Shown here piece after piece: positions 8,205 through 17,186 of a stretch of DNA of 48,428 bases (positions are counted from its first letter, which is position 1; every line of letters begins with the position of its first letter). The translations under genes and the position numbers were made by a program. Source of the DNA: a virus. The notes below the pieces were generated by a model. It was not told where the DNA came from and ran no database searches. It was given only the letters and a program-made list of their open reading frames with translations. The stretch lies in IMG/VR virus record IMGVR_UViG_3300005533_000227, positions 1 to 48,428 of that record; one strand, given 5' to 3'.

Positions 8205-9760
8205 TGTGATGCTCCTTCCAGAATCGCGGCAATCGGCGCCGAGAGTTTGTTCTTCAGGCTTCTCCGTTCCGCCGGCGTCTGATACTCTACTGGGGCGTAG
8301 ACCTCGACAAAAGTCTCGCTGAGCTTCTCATTTATCGAATTAAACAAAACTGAAGCGCTCTCGAACAGTATGGGGGGCGTTTCGTTAACCAAGATGGACG
8401 CCTCATCGTTCCGCGCCTCCTCCTTAACCGACTTCAATGTATAACCGTGAACAATGACGAAATGCGAAGGGTCTGTTCCGGGTGTAGTTACAACCTTGGC
8501 GTGTTTTTGTATCTCTTCCAATAGCAGCTTTTCGATGTGCCTGCGTTTGTCCGCATTTTTCGGCTTGGAAATAGCGCTCAGTGCTTCCCGCGCGTCCGGA
8601 GAAAACTGAATGACTGGTTTACGGAAAACCAGTTTAAGTAGCCGCCTTCGAAGCAAGCCACTGAACAGAAAGTGGCCGAGTTTGCCCTCGAACTGCTCCG
8701 ACGAAAATGCCTGCAGTAGTCGCGTGTCTCCCCACGCAGCGTACCGTTTGATGAAGTCAAACGACCCATCGAAAGCGTAGAGCGCACGGAGCTCGTCTAT
8801 TTGGTCCTCTTCAACGCCCAGTATGATCGCCCGGATGAGCATCTGATCGGTGATCAGACGGATTCGATGGCGCACCACCTGGGTGGTGATGTAGTACTTC
8901 GCCAGAACGAATTGCTCTAACGTATGGACACCGCCGGGCTCGATCATGAGCGTTCTGTCCCCAGCGGGATCAGCGATGTTACAGAGCACCTCGTGCAACT
9001 GCGGCAGATCGAACATGCCATACTGAACTCCACAATAATAACTGTCCCGCAACAGGTAGTCCTGCTTATCCGCATCAAGCGGCCCCGAAAGCACGTTTTT
9101 CAAAATGGGCTCGCCGTGCCCGGGACCGAGGGCATTCACAATTCTTTCCCTGTCATTCTGTGCAAGCGACCTGGCGATCTGCGGATCCTCTCGAATCAGG
9201 ATCGTGGTAATCAGTTCATGGATCTTATGCGTCTTCGGGGGTAATTTTTCACGATCAGAATACCGCTCAAGGGCTTCCTCAGAGACGTGCGAAAACGGGC
9301 CATGGCCGAGATCATGAAGAAGCGCCGCAAGCCGCACCAGCTTCGTCTGGTCCTCGTCGAATCCGAGCTTCCGGGCAAGCAATCCGGCGACGTGGCAAAC
9401 GCCGAGGCTATGCTCGAAGCGCGTGTGGGTGGCACCAGGATAGACCAGGTAGGCGAACGCGAGTTGCCGCAGATTCCGCAGGCGTTGAAACGCCTCAGAA
9501 TCGATGATTTCGGTCTCCTGTTCGTTCAGTTTGATGAACCGATGGATCGGATCGCGAATTGTTCGGCTCTCTGGCACGGCGATGGTTGCGCGAAAACGTT
9601 CTGACGGAATTCTGTTTTGGACTTCTATTGTACAGGCTGTCACAGCGCGTGCATACCCCAGAATGAACACTTCGCTACGGGAATCGAAGCAAACGTATTT
9701 CCATGACGCGAAATTCCCAGCCGACGCCCATTCTTTGAGCTTGAAACCGATTCTCTTCAT
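8201..9760 (-). CDS. HD-domain phosphohydrolase (SAMHD1/dGTPase-like), 519 aa
   Basis: Predicted metal-dependent phosphohydrolase of the family that includes dGTPases, SAMHD1 and Bacillus YwfO. The fold begins near residue 65 with TIRDPIHRFIKL and AFQRLRNLRQLA. The metal-binding set is HTRFEHSLGVCHVA (His117) and LLHDLGHGPFSH (His149-Asp150), followed by DADKQDYLLRDSYYCG, the conserved third-Asp region of these enzymes. The likely substrates are deoxynucleoside triphosphates or other nucleotides, not shown here. I chose ATG 9760 (MKRIGFKLKEW); the longer reading to 9949 is arginine- and glycine-rich and unlikely to be translated. No Shine-Dalgarno is visible, unlike the phage structural genes. 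The gene sits between tail-tip and tail-fibre genes and is coupled to the YwgA gene. Confidence 0.85.
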   Translation of the reverse strand: MKRIGFKLKEWASAGNFASWKYVCFDSRSEVFILGYARAVTACTIEVQNRIPSERFRATIAVPESRTIRDPIHRFIKLNEQETEIIDSEAFQRLRNLRQLAFAYLVYPGATHTRFEHSLGVCHVAGLLARKLGFDEDQTKLVRLAALLHDLGHGPFSHVSEEALERYSDREKLPPKTHKIHELITTILIREDPQIARSLAQNDRERIVNALGPGHGEPILKNVLSGPLDADKQDYLLRDSYYCGVQYGMFDLPQLHEVLCNIADPAGDRTLMIEPGGVHTLEQFVLAKYYITTQVVRHRIRLITDQMLIRAIILGVEEDQIDELRALYAFDGSFDFIKRYAAWGDTRLLQAFSSEQFEGKLGHFLFSGLLRRRLLKLVFRKPVIQFSPDAREALSAISKPKNADKRRHIEKLLLEEIQKHAKVVTTPGTDPSHFVIVHGYTLKSVKEEARNDEASILVNETPPILFESASVLFNSINEKLSETFVEVYAPVEYQTPAERRSLKNKLSAPIAAILEGASQ

Positions 9761-10055
9761 TGGTCGACTTTCGGGAACTGTCGGGCGGGAATGGCGATTC
9801 CCGCCGAATACCCCGCTACCGGGTTTCACCGTCTTAACGCCAGTTTCGCTGCCTGGACATCGCGCGTACCTGTAAAGCCCCAGTCGCATACTACGGCCGC
9901 ACATCCATCCTACCATGGCGAACAAAAAGCGAAAGTGCCTGTTGCCCACCTTGTCGAGTCTCTACCGTGCGCCGGTGATGGCAAGACGGTCCAGCCCTAC
10001 TGTCGCCAACCCGTGGACATCTCGGGACAACCGACTCGTTGGTCATTAGGCCGAT
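9761..10055. other. Non-coding leader between tail-tip gene and HD gene
   Basis: 295 nt without a gene. It separates the end of the tail-tip gene from the HD/YwgA pair and should hold the promoter of that pair, but I see no convincing -35/-10 set. It contains one strong hairpin, listed separately. The gap is exceptional, since other late genes here overlap or are spaced by under 50 nt. Confidence 0.6.
9784..9805 (-). promoter_or_regulatory. Perfect 9-bp inverted repeat upstream of the HD gene
   Basis: GGCGGGAAT / ATTCCCGCC with a 4-nt loop (ggcg), ending 23 nt before the HD start codon. There is no T-run on either side, so it is not a classical terminator. It may be an operator or a leader hairpin limiting ribosome access to the HD gene. 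Confidence 0.5.
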
Positions 10056-13000
10056 TCATGTCTGAATCACTACGGTCACGTCGCTGCCGGGATCGGGACT
10101 CGCGACCGCCAGAATGTCGAACGCCAGCGTGTCGCCCTCGTTGAGCACCGGTGTCGGCCAGATGGTCGGGCGCACCGTGGCGCCCGTCGAGTGGTCCTGG
10201 GTGAAGTTCGCGGTGAACAACTGTGCGGCCGGATCGACCGTCAACACCTCCACGTACTCCTCGTCGGCCTGACCGAGGTTGATATGAACGAATTCGCCGA
10301 CGTCCAAGCCAAGGACGTTCGCGCCGTACGATGCGATGGAGACGGTCTGCGCGCCGCCGCCCCCGGTGACGTTCTGCGTGAGAACGATGCCGCAATCGTC
10401 GTACGGGAGGCGGCGCGTGGCGGGCTTACCGTAGCCGCCGTCCACGAGGAAGTCGTACGTGTTCTTGTAGCCACCGGGGAGCTTCTGCGCGATGCCCATG
10501 TACTCCAACGGTTCCCACGTCGCGCTGTCGTCGCGCGAGACTTTCACGAGGTACGCGCTCTGCCCGTCCGTGGTCGGCGTCTGCACGTACGCATAGATGC
10601 ACCGGATCGATGCCGTGTCGTGGACGCGCATTGGAATGACCACGGTGTCCGCGACCGCCAGCGGGCCGGGAACCTGGAACGTGTACGCGCCGCCGTTGCA
10701 CGTCCTCATGCCGGGAGCGAACGGTTCGCTCTGGTGTGAGAGCGGGAACACCGTGAACGGGCTGTAGCCGAAGTTATTGGCCACGCCGACCAGCATGGCG
10801 ACCACGCAGGCAGAGGGCAGGATCGCCTCGATGCGCGGCGTGATTCCCGGCGTCCGAAAGAAGCCCTTCTTAACCGAGTACGTGAACTGCTTCAGATCGA
10901 GCCTGTAGAACCGGATGCCAGCCTTGTGCGCGCAACGGAGCGTGCCGAAGGTAGCGAAGCCGGGATCGACGCCGGGATAGGCCCGCTGCAACTGGAAGTT
11001 GCCGGTGGGGACCACATCGCCGGTATTACCAGGCCCGACGATCTGCGCGGACTCGTACGACCGGAGGTATCCCACGTCCGGATTCTTCGTCTCGTCGTTG
11101 AACACCACGAAGTCGCCCACTTTGAACGTGCGGCTGGTGTCCGGATTGACGGTGCAGGCGACGGTGGCCGGATCGGTGTCGCGGTCGAGATCGGCGTCGA
11201 GGCTGGCCCACAGGTCCACCGCCAGTTCGTCCACGTAGTATAGGCCCATCGCGACCTCGTGCGCGGAGACGAGGTTCTCGTTGCCGGAGTCGTCGGGCGC
11301 CACGGTAATGTCATCGAGCGCTATGGTCCCGTAATCCCCGAGCTTCGGTGTGCCGTTCACGATGCCGGGAACGCCCGTGTCGTACAGGATCTCCTCCGGC
11401 ACCGGCGTCGGTTCCACGTCGGCGGGCTTCGGGCCGGCGACCAGATCGTACATGCTGTCGGTCGTCGTGCGGCCTTGCACGTCGATGGAGAAATCCTTGT
11501 TTAGCCTCCAGGAAGCGACACGGAACTCCCCCGCGCCACCGGGCATGTCGGCCTGCGTCATCGAGCAGACCATCCCCGGCTCCGTGTTGAGCGCGAGCGC
11601 CGTGGTCTTGAACCCGATCTGGCGCGCGGCTTTCCACTCCGCTGCGTTAGTGCCGCCCAACTCCTCGCGCAACCGGGTGCTCACGATCCGGGCGGCCTGG
11701 CTCTTGGTCGAGGTGCCGCAGAGGTTGACGCTGGACTTCAGGTACATCGGACCCGCGCCGCCACCCACGTAGACCGCGTGGTCAATGTCGTACACCGCCA
11801 CACTGTTGTTCACGAACGCGAAGTCCTGGTCCGCGAAGTTGGCGGTCAGATGGTTGAACGAAGGCTTCGCCGGAGCCAGTTGCAGGCTCCGGAACAGGAT
11901 GTTGCCCTCCGTGAACGCCTCGACCACGCTGCTGTTCTCGCGGATACCGATGCGGAGTTTCCCGAACGAGAAGGTGTAATAGCCGAGGCAGTTCATCAGG
12001 ACTTCCTGAAGCCAGTCCCGCAGAGGCTTCTCCTCCTGGAGCGTGCCGCGGAAAGCGAACTGCGTCTCCGTGCCGGCACCGACCATCTTGGTAACAGAGT
12101 CGTTGCAAATCGCGGCGGCGTCGATCGCTGCCTGCACGTCGAAGTATGCTTCGGCGGCGTTCAACTGCGGGGTGGTGGCGTCCGCGCCCAAACGGAGACC
12201 GCGCGCGCGGAAAACCATGTTGACCGCGATCCATACCGGGTTCACCATGCACGGTCCGTAAACTCGCACGCCCGGACTGGTCCACTCCCACCCGCTCAAA
12301 CCCTGCGCGACCGTCGCGATCATCGCGTGGTCGCCGGGACTGGAGAGTTGGAGGCCCTTCGCGTCCGACCTGCGGATCACGATAAACGCCGTACCCGCCG
12401 CGAAGTTATCCAGGAGCGTCGAGTTGCCGGAGTATACCTTTCGGAAGTCGCCGCCCGTCAGGTTGCCGGATTGGTCGAGGGAAAAGAAGTCGCCCGCGCC
12501 GGCCGGATCGGTGCCCAGGCACGTCCGGAGGCCGAGGTCGTTCTTGGGGAAGCCGTGGTGCGCCTGCCCGTCGAGCGTGTGGCCCACCAGGGTCTCTGCG
12601 TTGCCATCGCCGTCCTTATCCTCGTAGTGAGTTGGTGTGTACGCCACGATCGGGCCTTCGCCCACGATGCCCAACGCCTCGTAGAAGTCGCTCTCGTCGC
12701 GGCCAGCCGCCACCTTGCAGTTGACCGGCATCTCCGTGTCGGTGTACACCTCCGGCAGCACCTGGTCGTAAATCGAATCCGCGACCAGCGACACACTGGT
12801 GAGCGTGGATCGCCCGAAGCCCCACACGCCGGTCGAGTTATCCTTGATCCGGACGCCCTGCGGCACGGCGATGATGCCGCCGTAGTACCGCTTCATCCCG
12901 TGCGCCAGGCACCCGTTCGGCGTGTCATAGTTCTTATCGCACTTGGTTTGATCGCCGTCCGGAAAGTGCACCAGATCCATCGCGCCGTGACTGGCGTAAG

Positions 13001-13931
13001 GACACGCCTGCGAGTCGAAGGCCTTCCAGCAGGTGCGCGATATTTTGCGCGTCGGGTACGGCAGGTTCAACTCGTATAGGCCGTCCGATGCCGTTACTTT
13101 GAACTCCGGGCCGGCATCGCAGGACCAGTTGACGATGTCGCCCTTCCACAGATCGACCTTGATGCCCGTGCCCACGTGGAACAGCGAGAAGGAAATCGCC
13201 GCCCGATACAGGTCCACGTCGTTGGCGAGGTCGCGCATCACCCGGTCGGCATTGCCGAACGTGAATGCGGCGTCGTCGGACTCGTTACCCATGCCCTGCG
13301 AGATACCGTCGAAATCGATTAGGCGGGCCTGGTAGAGTTGCGCGCCGACCGTGCAGCGCCGGTCGGAGACGTAGATCGCTGGGTACCCAGCCTGGAGAGG
13401 CTCGATCTTAATGAGTGGGATGAGCTGCTGGACCTGGGAGAGCAGTGCGGCCTGCAAGCCGCCAGAAGGAAACCGGGTCGCGGTGGAGTTGAGCGTGTAG
13501 GCCGGAGTCGCGGCGGGGATCTCGACCAGCGTCACGCCGACAGAGCAGACCCAGTCCGCGACCATCTCCCAGGACAGAGGCTCGTTGGCGAACCGGCAGG
13601 TGAGCGCGGTCGTCCCGTTGCCGTCGTCATTGGGCGCGTTGTAGCCGAACGCGCCGTACGGCCCGTACTTCGATTCCCAAAAGTTCCGGAGTGCGATCCG
13701 CTGGGCGTCGTTCATCCACGTGCGCCGCACAGAGAAGCGCCGCGCGCCAGTGCCCAGCAGGAACCGCTGCTCGATCTTCGCGTTCCCCGACCCGAACTGG
13801 TGGATGACGACGTCCGGATGGCTGGCGCGGCCGTACGGGTACTCGGGGACGATCGGGAACATGCCCGAGACGGCGATCTCCGGAACGGTGATGTTGCCGA
13901 TGGTGTCAGGCACGGACAGTCCTCGCGGCAT
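10056..13931 (-). CDS. Tail tip / central hub protein (gpJ-like position), 1291 aa
   Basis: Large tail-tip protein at the place where lambda has gpJ. Residues about 30-135 (RRFSVRRTWMNDAQRIALRNF, YGAFGYNAP) resemble the distal-tail fold also seen in the 133-aa protein at 17592. Residues about 295-350 carry a cysteine-rich block (CWKAFDSQACPYASHG, CDKNYDTPNGCLAHGM) as in the BR0599/DUF2163 tail proteins of gene transfer agents. The middle (LQEVLMNCLGYY, FNHLTANFADQDFAFVNN) looks like a hub domain, and the C-terminal third is beta-rich. The ATG at 13931 is annotated; a GTG at 13913 with GAGGA about 7 nt upstream would give an 8-nt overlap with the previous stop and is a good alternative. Confidence 0.82.
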   Translation of the reverse strand: MPRGLSVPDTIGNITVPEIAVSGMFPIVPEYPYGRASHPDVVIHQFGSGNAKIEQRFLLGTGARRFSVRRTWMNDAQRIALRNFWESKYGPYGAFGYNAPNDDGNGTTALTCRFANEPLSWEMVADWVCSVGVTLVEIPAATPAYTLNSTATRFPSGGLQAALLSQVQQLIPLIKIEPLQAGYPAIYVSDRRCTVGAQLYQARLIDFDGISQGMGNESDDAAFTFGNADRVMRDLANDVDLYRAAISFSLFHVGTGIKVDLWKGDIVNWSCDAGPEFKVTASDGLYELNLPYPTRKISRTCWKAFDSQACPYASHGAMDLVHFPDGDQTKCDKNYDTPNGCLAHGMKRYYGGIIAVPQGVRIKDNSTGVWGFGRSTLTSVSLVADSIYDQVLPEVYTDTEMPVNCKVAAGRDESDFYEALGIVGEGPIVAYTPTHYEDKDGDGNAETLVGHTLDGQAHHGFPKNDLGLRTCLGTDPAGAGDFFSLDQSGNLTGGDFRKVYSGNSTLLDNFAAGTAFIVIRRSDAKGLQLSSPGDHAMIATVAQGLSGWEWTSPGVRVYGPCMVNPVWIAVNMVFRARGLRLGADATTPQLNAAEAYFDVQAAIDAAAICNDSVTKMVGAGTETQFAFRGTLQEEKPLRDWLQEVLMNCLGYYTFSFGKLRIGIRENSSVVEAFTEGNILFRSLQLAPAKPSFNHLTANFADQDFAFVNNSVAVYDIDHAVYVGGGAGPMYLKSSVNLCGTSTKSQAARIVSTRLREELGGTNAAEWKAARQIGFKTTALALNTEPGMVCSMTQADMPGGAGEFRVASWRLNKDFSIDVQGRTTTDSMYDLVAGPKPADVEPTPVPEEILYDTGVPGIVNGTPKLGDYGTIALDDITVAPDDSGNENLVSAHEVAMGLYYVDELAVDLWASLDADLDRDTDPATVACTVNPDTSRTFKVGDFVVFNDETKNPDVGYLRSYESAQIVGPGNTGDVVPTGNFQLQRAYPGVDPGFATFGTLRCAHKAGIRFYRLDLKQFTYSVKKGFFRTPGITPRIEAILPSACVVAMLVGVANNFGYSPFTVFPLSHQSEPFAPGMRTCNGGAYTFQVPGPLAVADTVVIPMRVHDTASIRCIYAYVQTPTTDGQSAYLVKVSRDDSATWEPLEYMGIAQKLPGGYKNTYDFLVDGGYGKPATRRLPYDDCGIVLTQNVTGGGGAQTVSIASYGANVLGLDVGEFVHINLGQADEEYVEVLTVDPAAQLFTANFTQDHSTGATVRPTIWPTPVLNEGDTLAFDILAVASPDPGSDVTVVIQT

Positions 13932-14388
13932 CGATCGCCGCCGCCACGTTCGTCTGGTAGGCGATACTCGTGACCAGCGCCTTATAGTTCGGGTCGGTCG
14001 CGTACGCAGTGGCGACCGCAGCGATCAACGCTGGGAGATCGCCGGTCCTTTGGTAGTGTGCCCACGCGACAGCGTATGGCGCCCCGTGGGTGATCAGCCA
14101 CGCATAGTCATGGCACGACGCCTCCAGGGAGTCGTAATCCGCGAACTGGAGTTTCTGTTCGATTCGCCTGCCCGCCACGACCTCCTGCGTCGTGACGATG
14201 CAACACTTCTCATGGCGGCTGGCCTTTTTGATCCCGAAGTAGTTTGCCGCCCCGGCGGGCTTGGCCCCCCACTCCGACTCCATCGCCCACTGCGCGATGA
14301 GCAACCTCGCCGGGCACCCGGTTTCGGCTTCGACACGCACCGCGATCCGGGCGACATCCGCGAGCCGCCGGTCCTGATCCTTGTCCAC
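13906..14388 (-). CDS. Glucosaminidase (FlgJ-like, GH73-type) peptidoglycan hydrolase, 160 aa
   Basis: Cleaves the glycan strand of peptidoglycan. It shows AQWAMESEWG with the likely catalytic Glu37, then NYFGIK at 49-54, and a later AWAHYQ and YATDPNYKALV region, all typical of FlgJ/mannosyl-glycoprotein endo-beta-N-acetylglucosaminidase domains. The GTG at 14388 is preceded by GGAGG at 9-nt spacing; an in-frame ATG at 14442 would overlap the upstream gene by 53 nt and is less likely. With no signal peptide and a place just ahead of the tail-tip gene, it is either a tail-associated lysin helping DNA entry or the endolysin. No holin lies beside it. Confidence 0.8.
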   Translation of the reverse strand: MDKDQDRRLADVARIAVRVEAETGCPARLLIAQWAMESEWGAKPAGAANYFGIKKASRHEKCCIVTTQEVVAGRRIEQKLQFADYDSLEASCHDYAWLITHGAPYAVAWAHYQRTGDLPALIAAVATAYATDPNYKALVTSIAYQTNVAAAIDAARTVRA

Positions 14389-14389
14389 T

Positions 14390-14659
14390 TCAGCGATCCT
14401 CCACTTTGACGGAGATGGTCCGGTCGTCCGTCCTGCCGCCAACGGTCACGATCCGGTTGGTCACGAGGTACGTGATGCCTTTGTCGCCGCCACTTAACCA
14501 GACAACCGTTCTGCTGGTGGTGAATGTGTCGGTGATCTTCTGGATGGTCGCTCCCGGCTCCAGGATCCACTCGCTCGAGGAGATCTGGTCGCCCGCCAGC
14601 CACAGGAGCCAATCCACCGAATAGTCGAGGACCGCATCCGGGTCTTTCGTGAAGGTCAT
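14390..14659 (-). CDS. Small tail-module structural protein, 89 aa
   Basis: Beta-rich small protein with VLDYSVDWLLWL, a GDQISSSEW stretch and TVVWLSGGDKGITYLVTNRI, a pattern seen in many phages next to fibre genes and usually annotated only as a structural or hypothetical protein. ATG 14659 overlaps the preceding stop as ATGA; the longer reading to 14893 is shadow sequence of the neighbouring gene. Confidence 0.75.
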   Translation of the reverse strand: MTFTKDPDAVLDYSVDWLLWLAGDQISSSEWILEPGATIQKITDTFTTSRTVVWLSGGDKGITYLVTNRIVTVGGRTDDRTISVKVEDR

Positions 14660-15288
14660 GCGTCGATGTCCCTGTTCTCCGCTCGCGGATGGATGATCCG
14701 GTCCTCCGAGCCGACCGCCTGGACGCGCGGATCGCGCCGCACGAGGTGTAGCCGGAATTCGGATGCGACCGGCAGGGTCCGCGCGTACCACCGGACCCGC
14801 AACGTGCGACTGGCAGGCGTACCAGCCGATAACAGCATGACGCCGACGACGCGCGACCAGCCAACTGCGACGCCAGACAACGCGCGCACGCACGACGCGC
14901 GCCCGAGGATGCTGGACGTACCGGAGGCCTCGCCGGCCAGCGGGCGCGCACGGGCCAACTGTGCGCGAACGTCGGCCAATCCTGCGGCTTCTCCGCCGAG
15001 CCTCCGGACGACCGCCAGGCGCGCGGCCAAGGCTCCCGAAGCGGCGGCGGTCCCATGCAGGGCGCGAGCTACCCGGAGCGCGCCGGAGACGTTGCCGCGG
15101 CTAGCAGCCAAGCCAGCCAACCGGAGGACCCGTGCCAACCTCCCCGTGGCGGTGGCTTGGCCGGAGGCGTCGCCAGCCATGTGCCGGAGGACCGCGAGAC
15201 GCGCAGCTCCGACCCCCTGGCCGAAAGCCACGCCGGTGAGGGCGTGGGTCGTCGCGGACTGAGTCCGGAGCAGTAGAAGCAGCGACAT
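14656..15288 (-). CDS. Repeat-rich fibre-like structural protein, 210 aa
   Basis: Built largely of about six copies of a roughly 20-residue motif of the form xLxGxAxGxxxVxxxLxxxR (for example PLAGEASGTSSILGRA, ALSGVAVGWSRVVG, RLGGEAAGLADVRAQL), residues about 14-150. Similar short repeats occur in phage and bacterial fibre proteins. The last 50 residues (LRVRWYARTLPVASEF) are not repetitive. No obvious Shine-Dalgarno precedes the ATG. Likely a virion tail accessory protein; no enzymatic motif is visible. Confidence 0.65.
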   Translation of the reverse strand: MSLLLLLRTQSATTHALTGVAFGQGVGAARLAVLRHMAGDASGQATATGRLARVLRLAGLAASRGNVSGALRVARALHGTAAASGALAARLAVVRRLGGEAAGLADVRAQLARARPLAGEASGTSSILGRASCVRALSGVAVGWSRVVGVMLLSAGTPASRTLRVRWYARTLPVASEFRLHLVRRDPRVQAVGSEDRIIHPRAENRDIDA

Positions 15289-15307
15289 GGATCATGCTTG
15301 CGAGGCT

Positions 15308-15964
15308 CTACTGCGGGATCTCTTCCCAGGTGATCGAATACCCGCCCAGAAAGGTCGTGCCAGCGCCCATCCAGGTCGGCACCCAACAGGTGCCCGGAGG
15401 CAGCACGATGTCGCCGTCGATGTATTCGGTCAACTTCGGCTCAAACAAGTTCGCCGGGACCATCGCGCCGGCGCCGATTCCGAGATCCGCCGCCCGCAAG
15501 TATTGCAGGATGCTGTTGCCGGTAAGAGCGGCTCCGGCCGCGGAGGTCAGGGCGCGCGCTACCGAAGCCGCCGCCATGCCCACGTTGTTGCAGGCGATCG
15601 GCGTCACCACCGAAGTCGCAATCGTCGGCGCGGTGCAGAAGCTATGGATCACCGGAGGGACCGGGGCGGTGCCCGAGATCGCCCACACCTGGAACTTAAG
15701 CAGCGAGAGGTTCTTGCCGGAGCCAGCGGGGTTCCACAGGGCGAACTGCGTGGAGGCGGCGGCGGCCGCGCCCACGATGTTGCCGGCGGCGATGGTGGTG
15801 GACCAGGCCGTCAGGATGAGCGAGAAGATGTTCCCCCTAGCGGCCTGTTCGTAGTAGCGCCCCTGCCCGTCTCCCACAACGATGCCGCCCATGCGGGTGG
15901 CGCGGGCCGGAGCGATCGTTCCGTCTGACAGCTGCGTTTGACCTGCGCGAATCTCTGCGAGCAT
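15308..15964 (-). CDS. Putative tail/virion structural protein, 218 aa
   Basis: Alanine-, glycine- and threonine-rich beta protein of the kind found next to phage fibre genes; no named domain is recognised. It opens with MLAEIRAGQTQLSDGTI and ends with GTTFLGGYSITWEEIPQ. AGGAGACAGG lies just upstream of the ATG. It stands between a CBM-containing tail protein and the repeat-rich 210-aa protein, so a virion role is likely by context only. Confidence 0.65.
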   Translation of the reverse strand: MLAEIRAGQTQLSDGTIAPARATRMGGIVVGDGQGRYYEQAARGNIFSLILTAWSTTIAAGNIVGAAAAASTQFALWNPAGSGKNLSLLKFQVWAISGTAPVPPVIHSFCTAPTIATSVVTPIACNNVGMAAASVARALTSAAGAALTGNSILQYLRAADLGIGAGAMVPANLFEPKLTEYIDGDIVLPPGTCWVPTWMGAGTTFLGGYSITWEEIPQ

Positions 15965-15976
15965 TTCCTGTCTCCT

Positions 15977-17182
15977 TTATCTGAATTCTTCGATGGCGTA
16001 AGCGGACATCCCGCTCGCGCCCATAGCGAAACTGGACCCGTACAGGCCCGACACACCCTGCTGCATCAGGAACAACTGGCGCTCCTGAAAGAGCAGATCC
16101 GAGACTTCCTGCTGCTGCTTTGCCGCCAACAACGATTCCGCGAGCCTGTACTGGTACGCGTCCAGGTCGATTTCGACTCGGAGTCTGGCAGCGGCAGGAG
16201 GAGAAACGTAACTACTGGTCACCAGGGATTTGTTCTGGCGCTGATCAACCTGCCAATAGGTGGCGTTGTTCGGATAGGGAGGTGGACTAACTCCAGATGT
16301 CGGAACGATGCACTGGTACACCTGTCCATTCCAGGTGACCGCATCGCCGTACACGTAAAAAGCCCACCTTGGGTTCCACGGAGTCGGCTCAACGAGGGCG
16401 TTCTGCAACTGCACGACTCCGGAATCCGACGTGAGCAACTCAGAACCAGTAGTTCGTACGGTGAAACCCGTGACGCCAACCGTTCCGTTCACGGTCATCG
16501 TGGTTGCAAACCTGCCGTTGACGGACGTCGCGGCCATCGCCTTTACGACGCCGGAAGTGTACGCACTGAATCTGGCGCGGAATGTCCGGAACCCGCCAAC
16601 GGAGAAGACCCAGACGCCGACCACCGTCGTGTTCACAACCATCGTCGTCACCACATCGGGACGCTGGCCATACACGGCGTACCAGTTCTGGGAGTCGGGG
16701 CTAGCCTCAAACGACACCGTGCCAGCCCAGGTGCCGGTGAGTTGAAGGAGAAGCGTGGTCGCCCCATTGAGGACGACGGTCAAGTCTGTGTTCAGCGCTG
16801 GCAGGAACCCGAACACGCTGTTATCCGCGACCGGCGCACCTTCGACCTGCAACCTTTTGGTGGAAGGGTTCACCAGGAGGTCCTGGCCCAGGACACGACC
16901 GAGGTAAGTATCTCTCGTGAGAAGCGGATTCACCGTGTCGTAATTGGACTGCTCCCGCGCGTCCTGCGTGAGCGGCCCCTGGTTTCCCCACACGGGGCTG
17001 TCCGTGTCCGTGGTGTTCTGAATCTCCACGGGAAGCGGATTCGGATCCGTGACGTCGCCGCCGTCCTGCCCGTGAGGGCCAAGCATCAGCTTGACGCGTT
17101 GTACTTCCACGCCGCCGATGTCCTCGGTCGCGACCGGAACCACGGCGTTGGACGAATCCTTGATGGTGATGTTGTCGGCCAT
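15977..17182 (-). CDS. Tail protein with C-terminal CBM5/12-like motif, 401 aa
   Basis: The N-terminal part (VQRVKLMLGPHGQDGGDV) resembles baseplate or tail-decorating proteins that display beta-sandwich domains. Residues about 275-310 contain AVTWNGQVYQCIV followed by YPNNATYWQV, the pattern of CBM5/12-type carbohydrate-binding modules. The C-terminal 80 residues are helical (ESLLAAKQQQEVSDLLFQ). GGAGG lies 9 nt before the ATG. It probably contributes to host-surface recognition at the tail tip. Confidence 0.7.
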   Translation of the reverse strand: MADNITIKDSSNAVVPVATEDIGGVEVQRVKLMLGPHGQDGGDVTDPNPLPVEIQNTTDTDSPVWGNQGPLTQDAREQSNYDTVNPLLTRDTYLGRVLGQDLLVNPSTKRLQVEGAPVADNSVFGFLPALNTDLTVVLNGATTLLLQLTGTWAGTVSFEASPDSQNWYAVYGQRPDVVTTMVVNTTVVGVWVFSVGGFRTFRARFSAYTSGVVKAMAATSVNGRFATTMTVNGTVGVTGFTVRTTGSELLTSDSGVVQLQNALVEPTPWNPRWAFYVYGDAVTWNGQVYQCIVPTSGVSPPPYPNNATYWQVDQRQNKSLVTSSYVSPPAAARLRVEIDLDAYQYRLAESLLAAKQQQEVSDLLFQERQLFLMQQGVSGLYGSSFAMGASGMSAYAIEEFR

Positions 17183-17186
17183 CGCC

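Noticed and set aside
9761-9949. N-terminal extension of the HD protein to 9949
   Set aside because: The extra 63 residues are Arg/Gly-rich, include the hairpin region and have no start signal.
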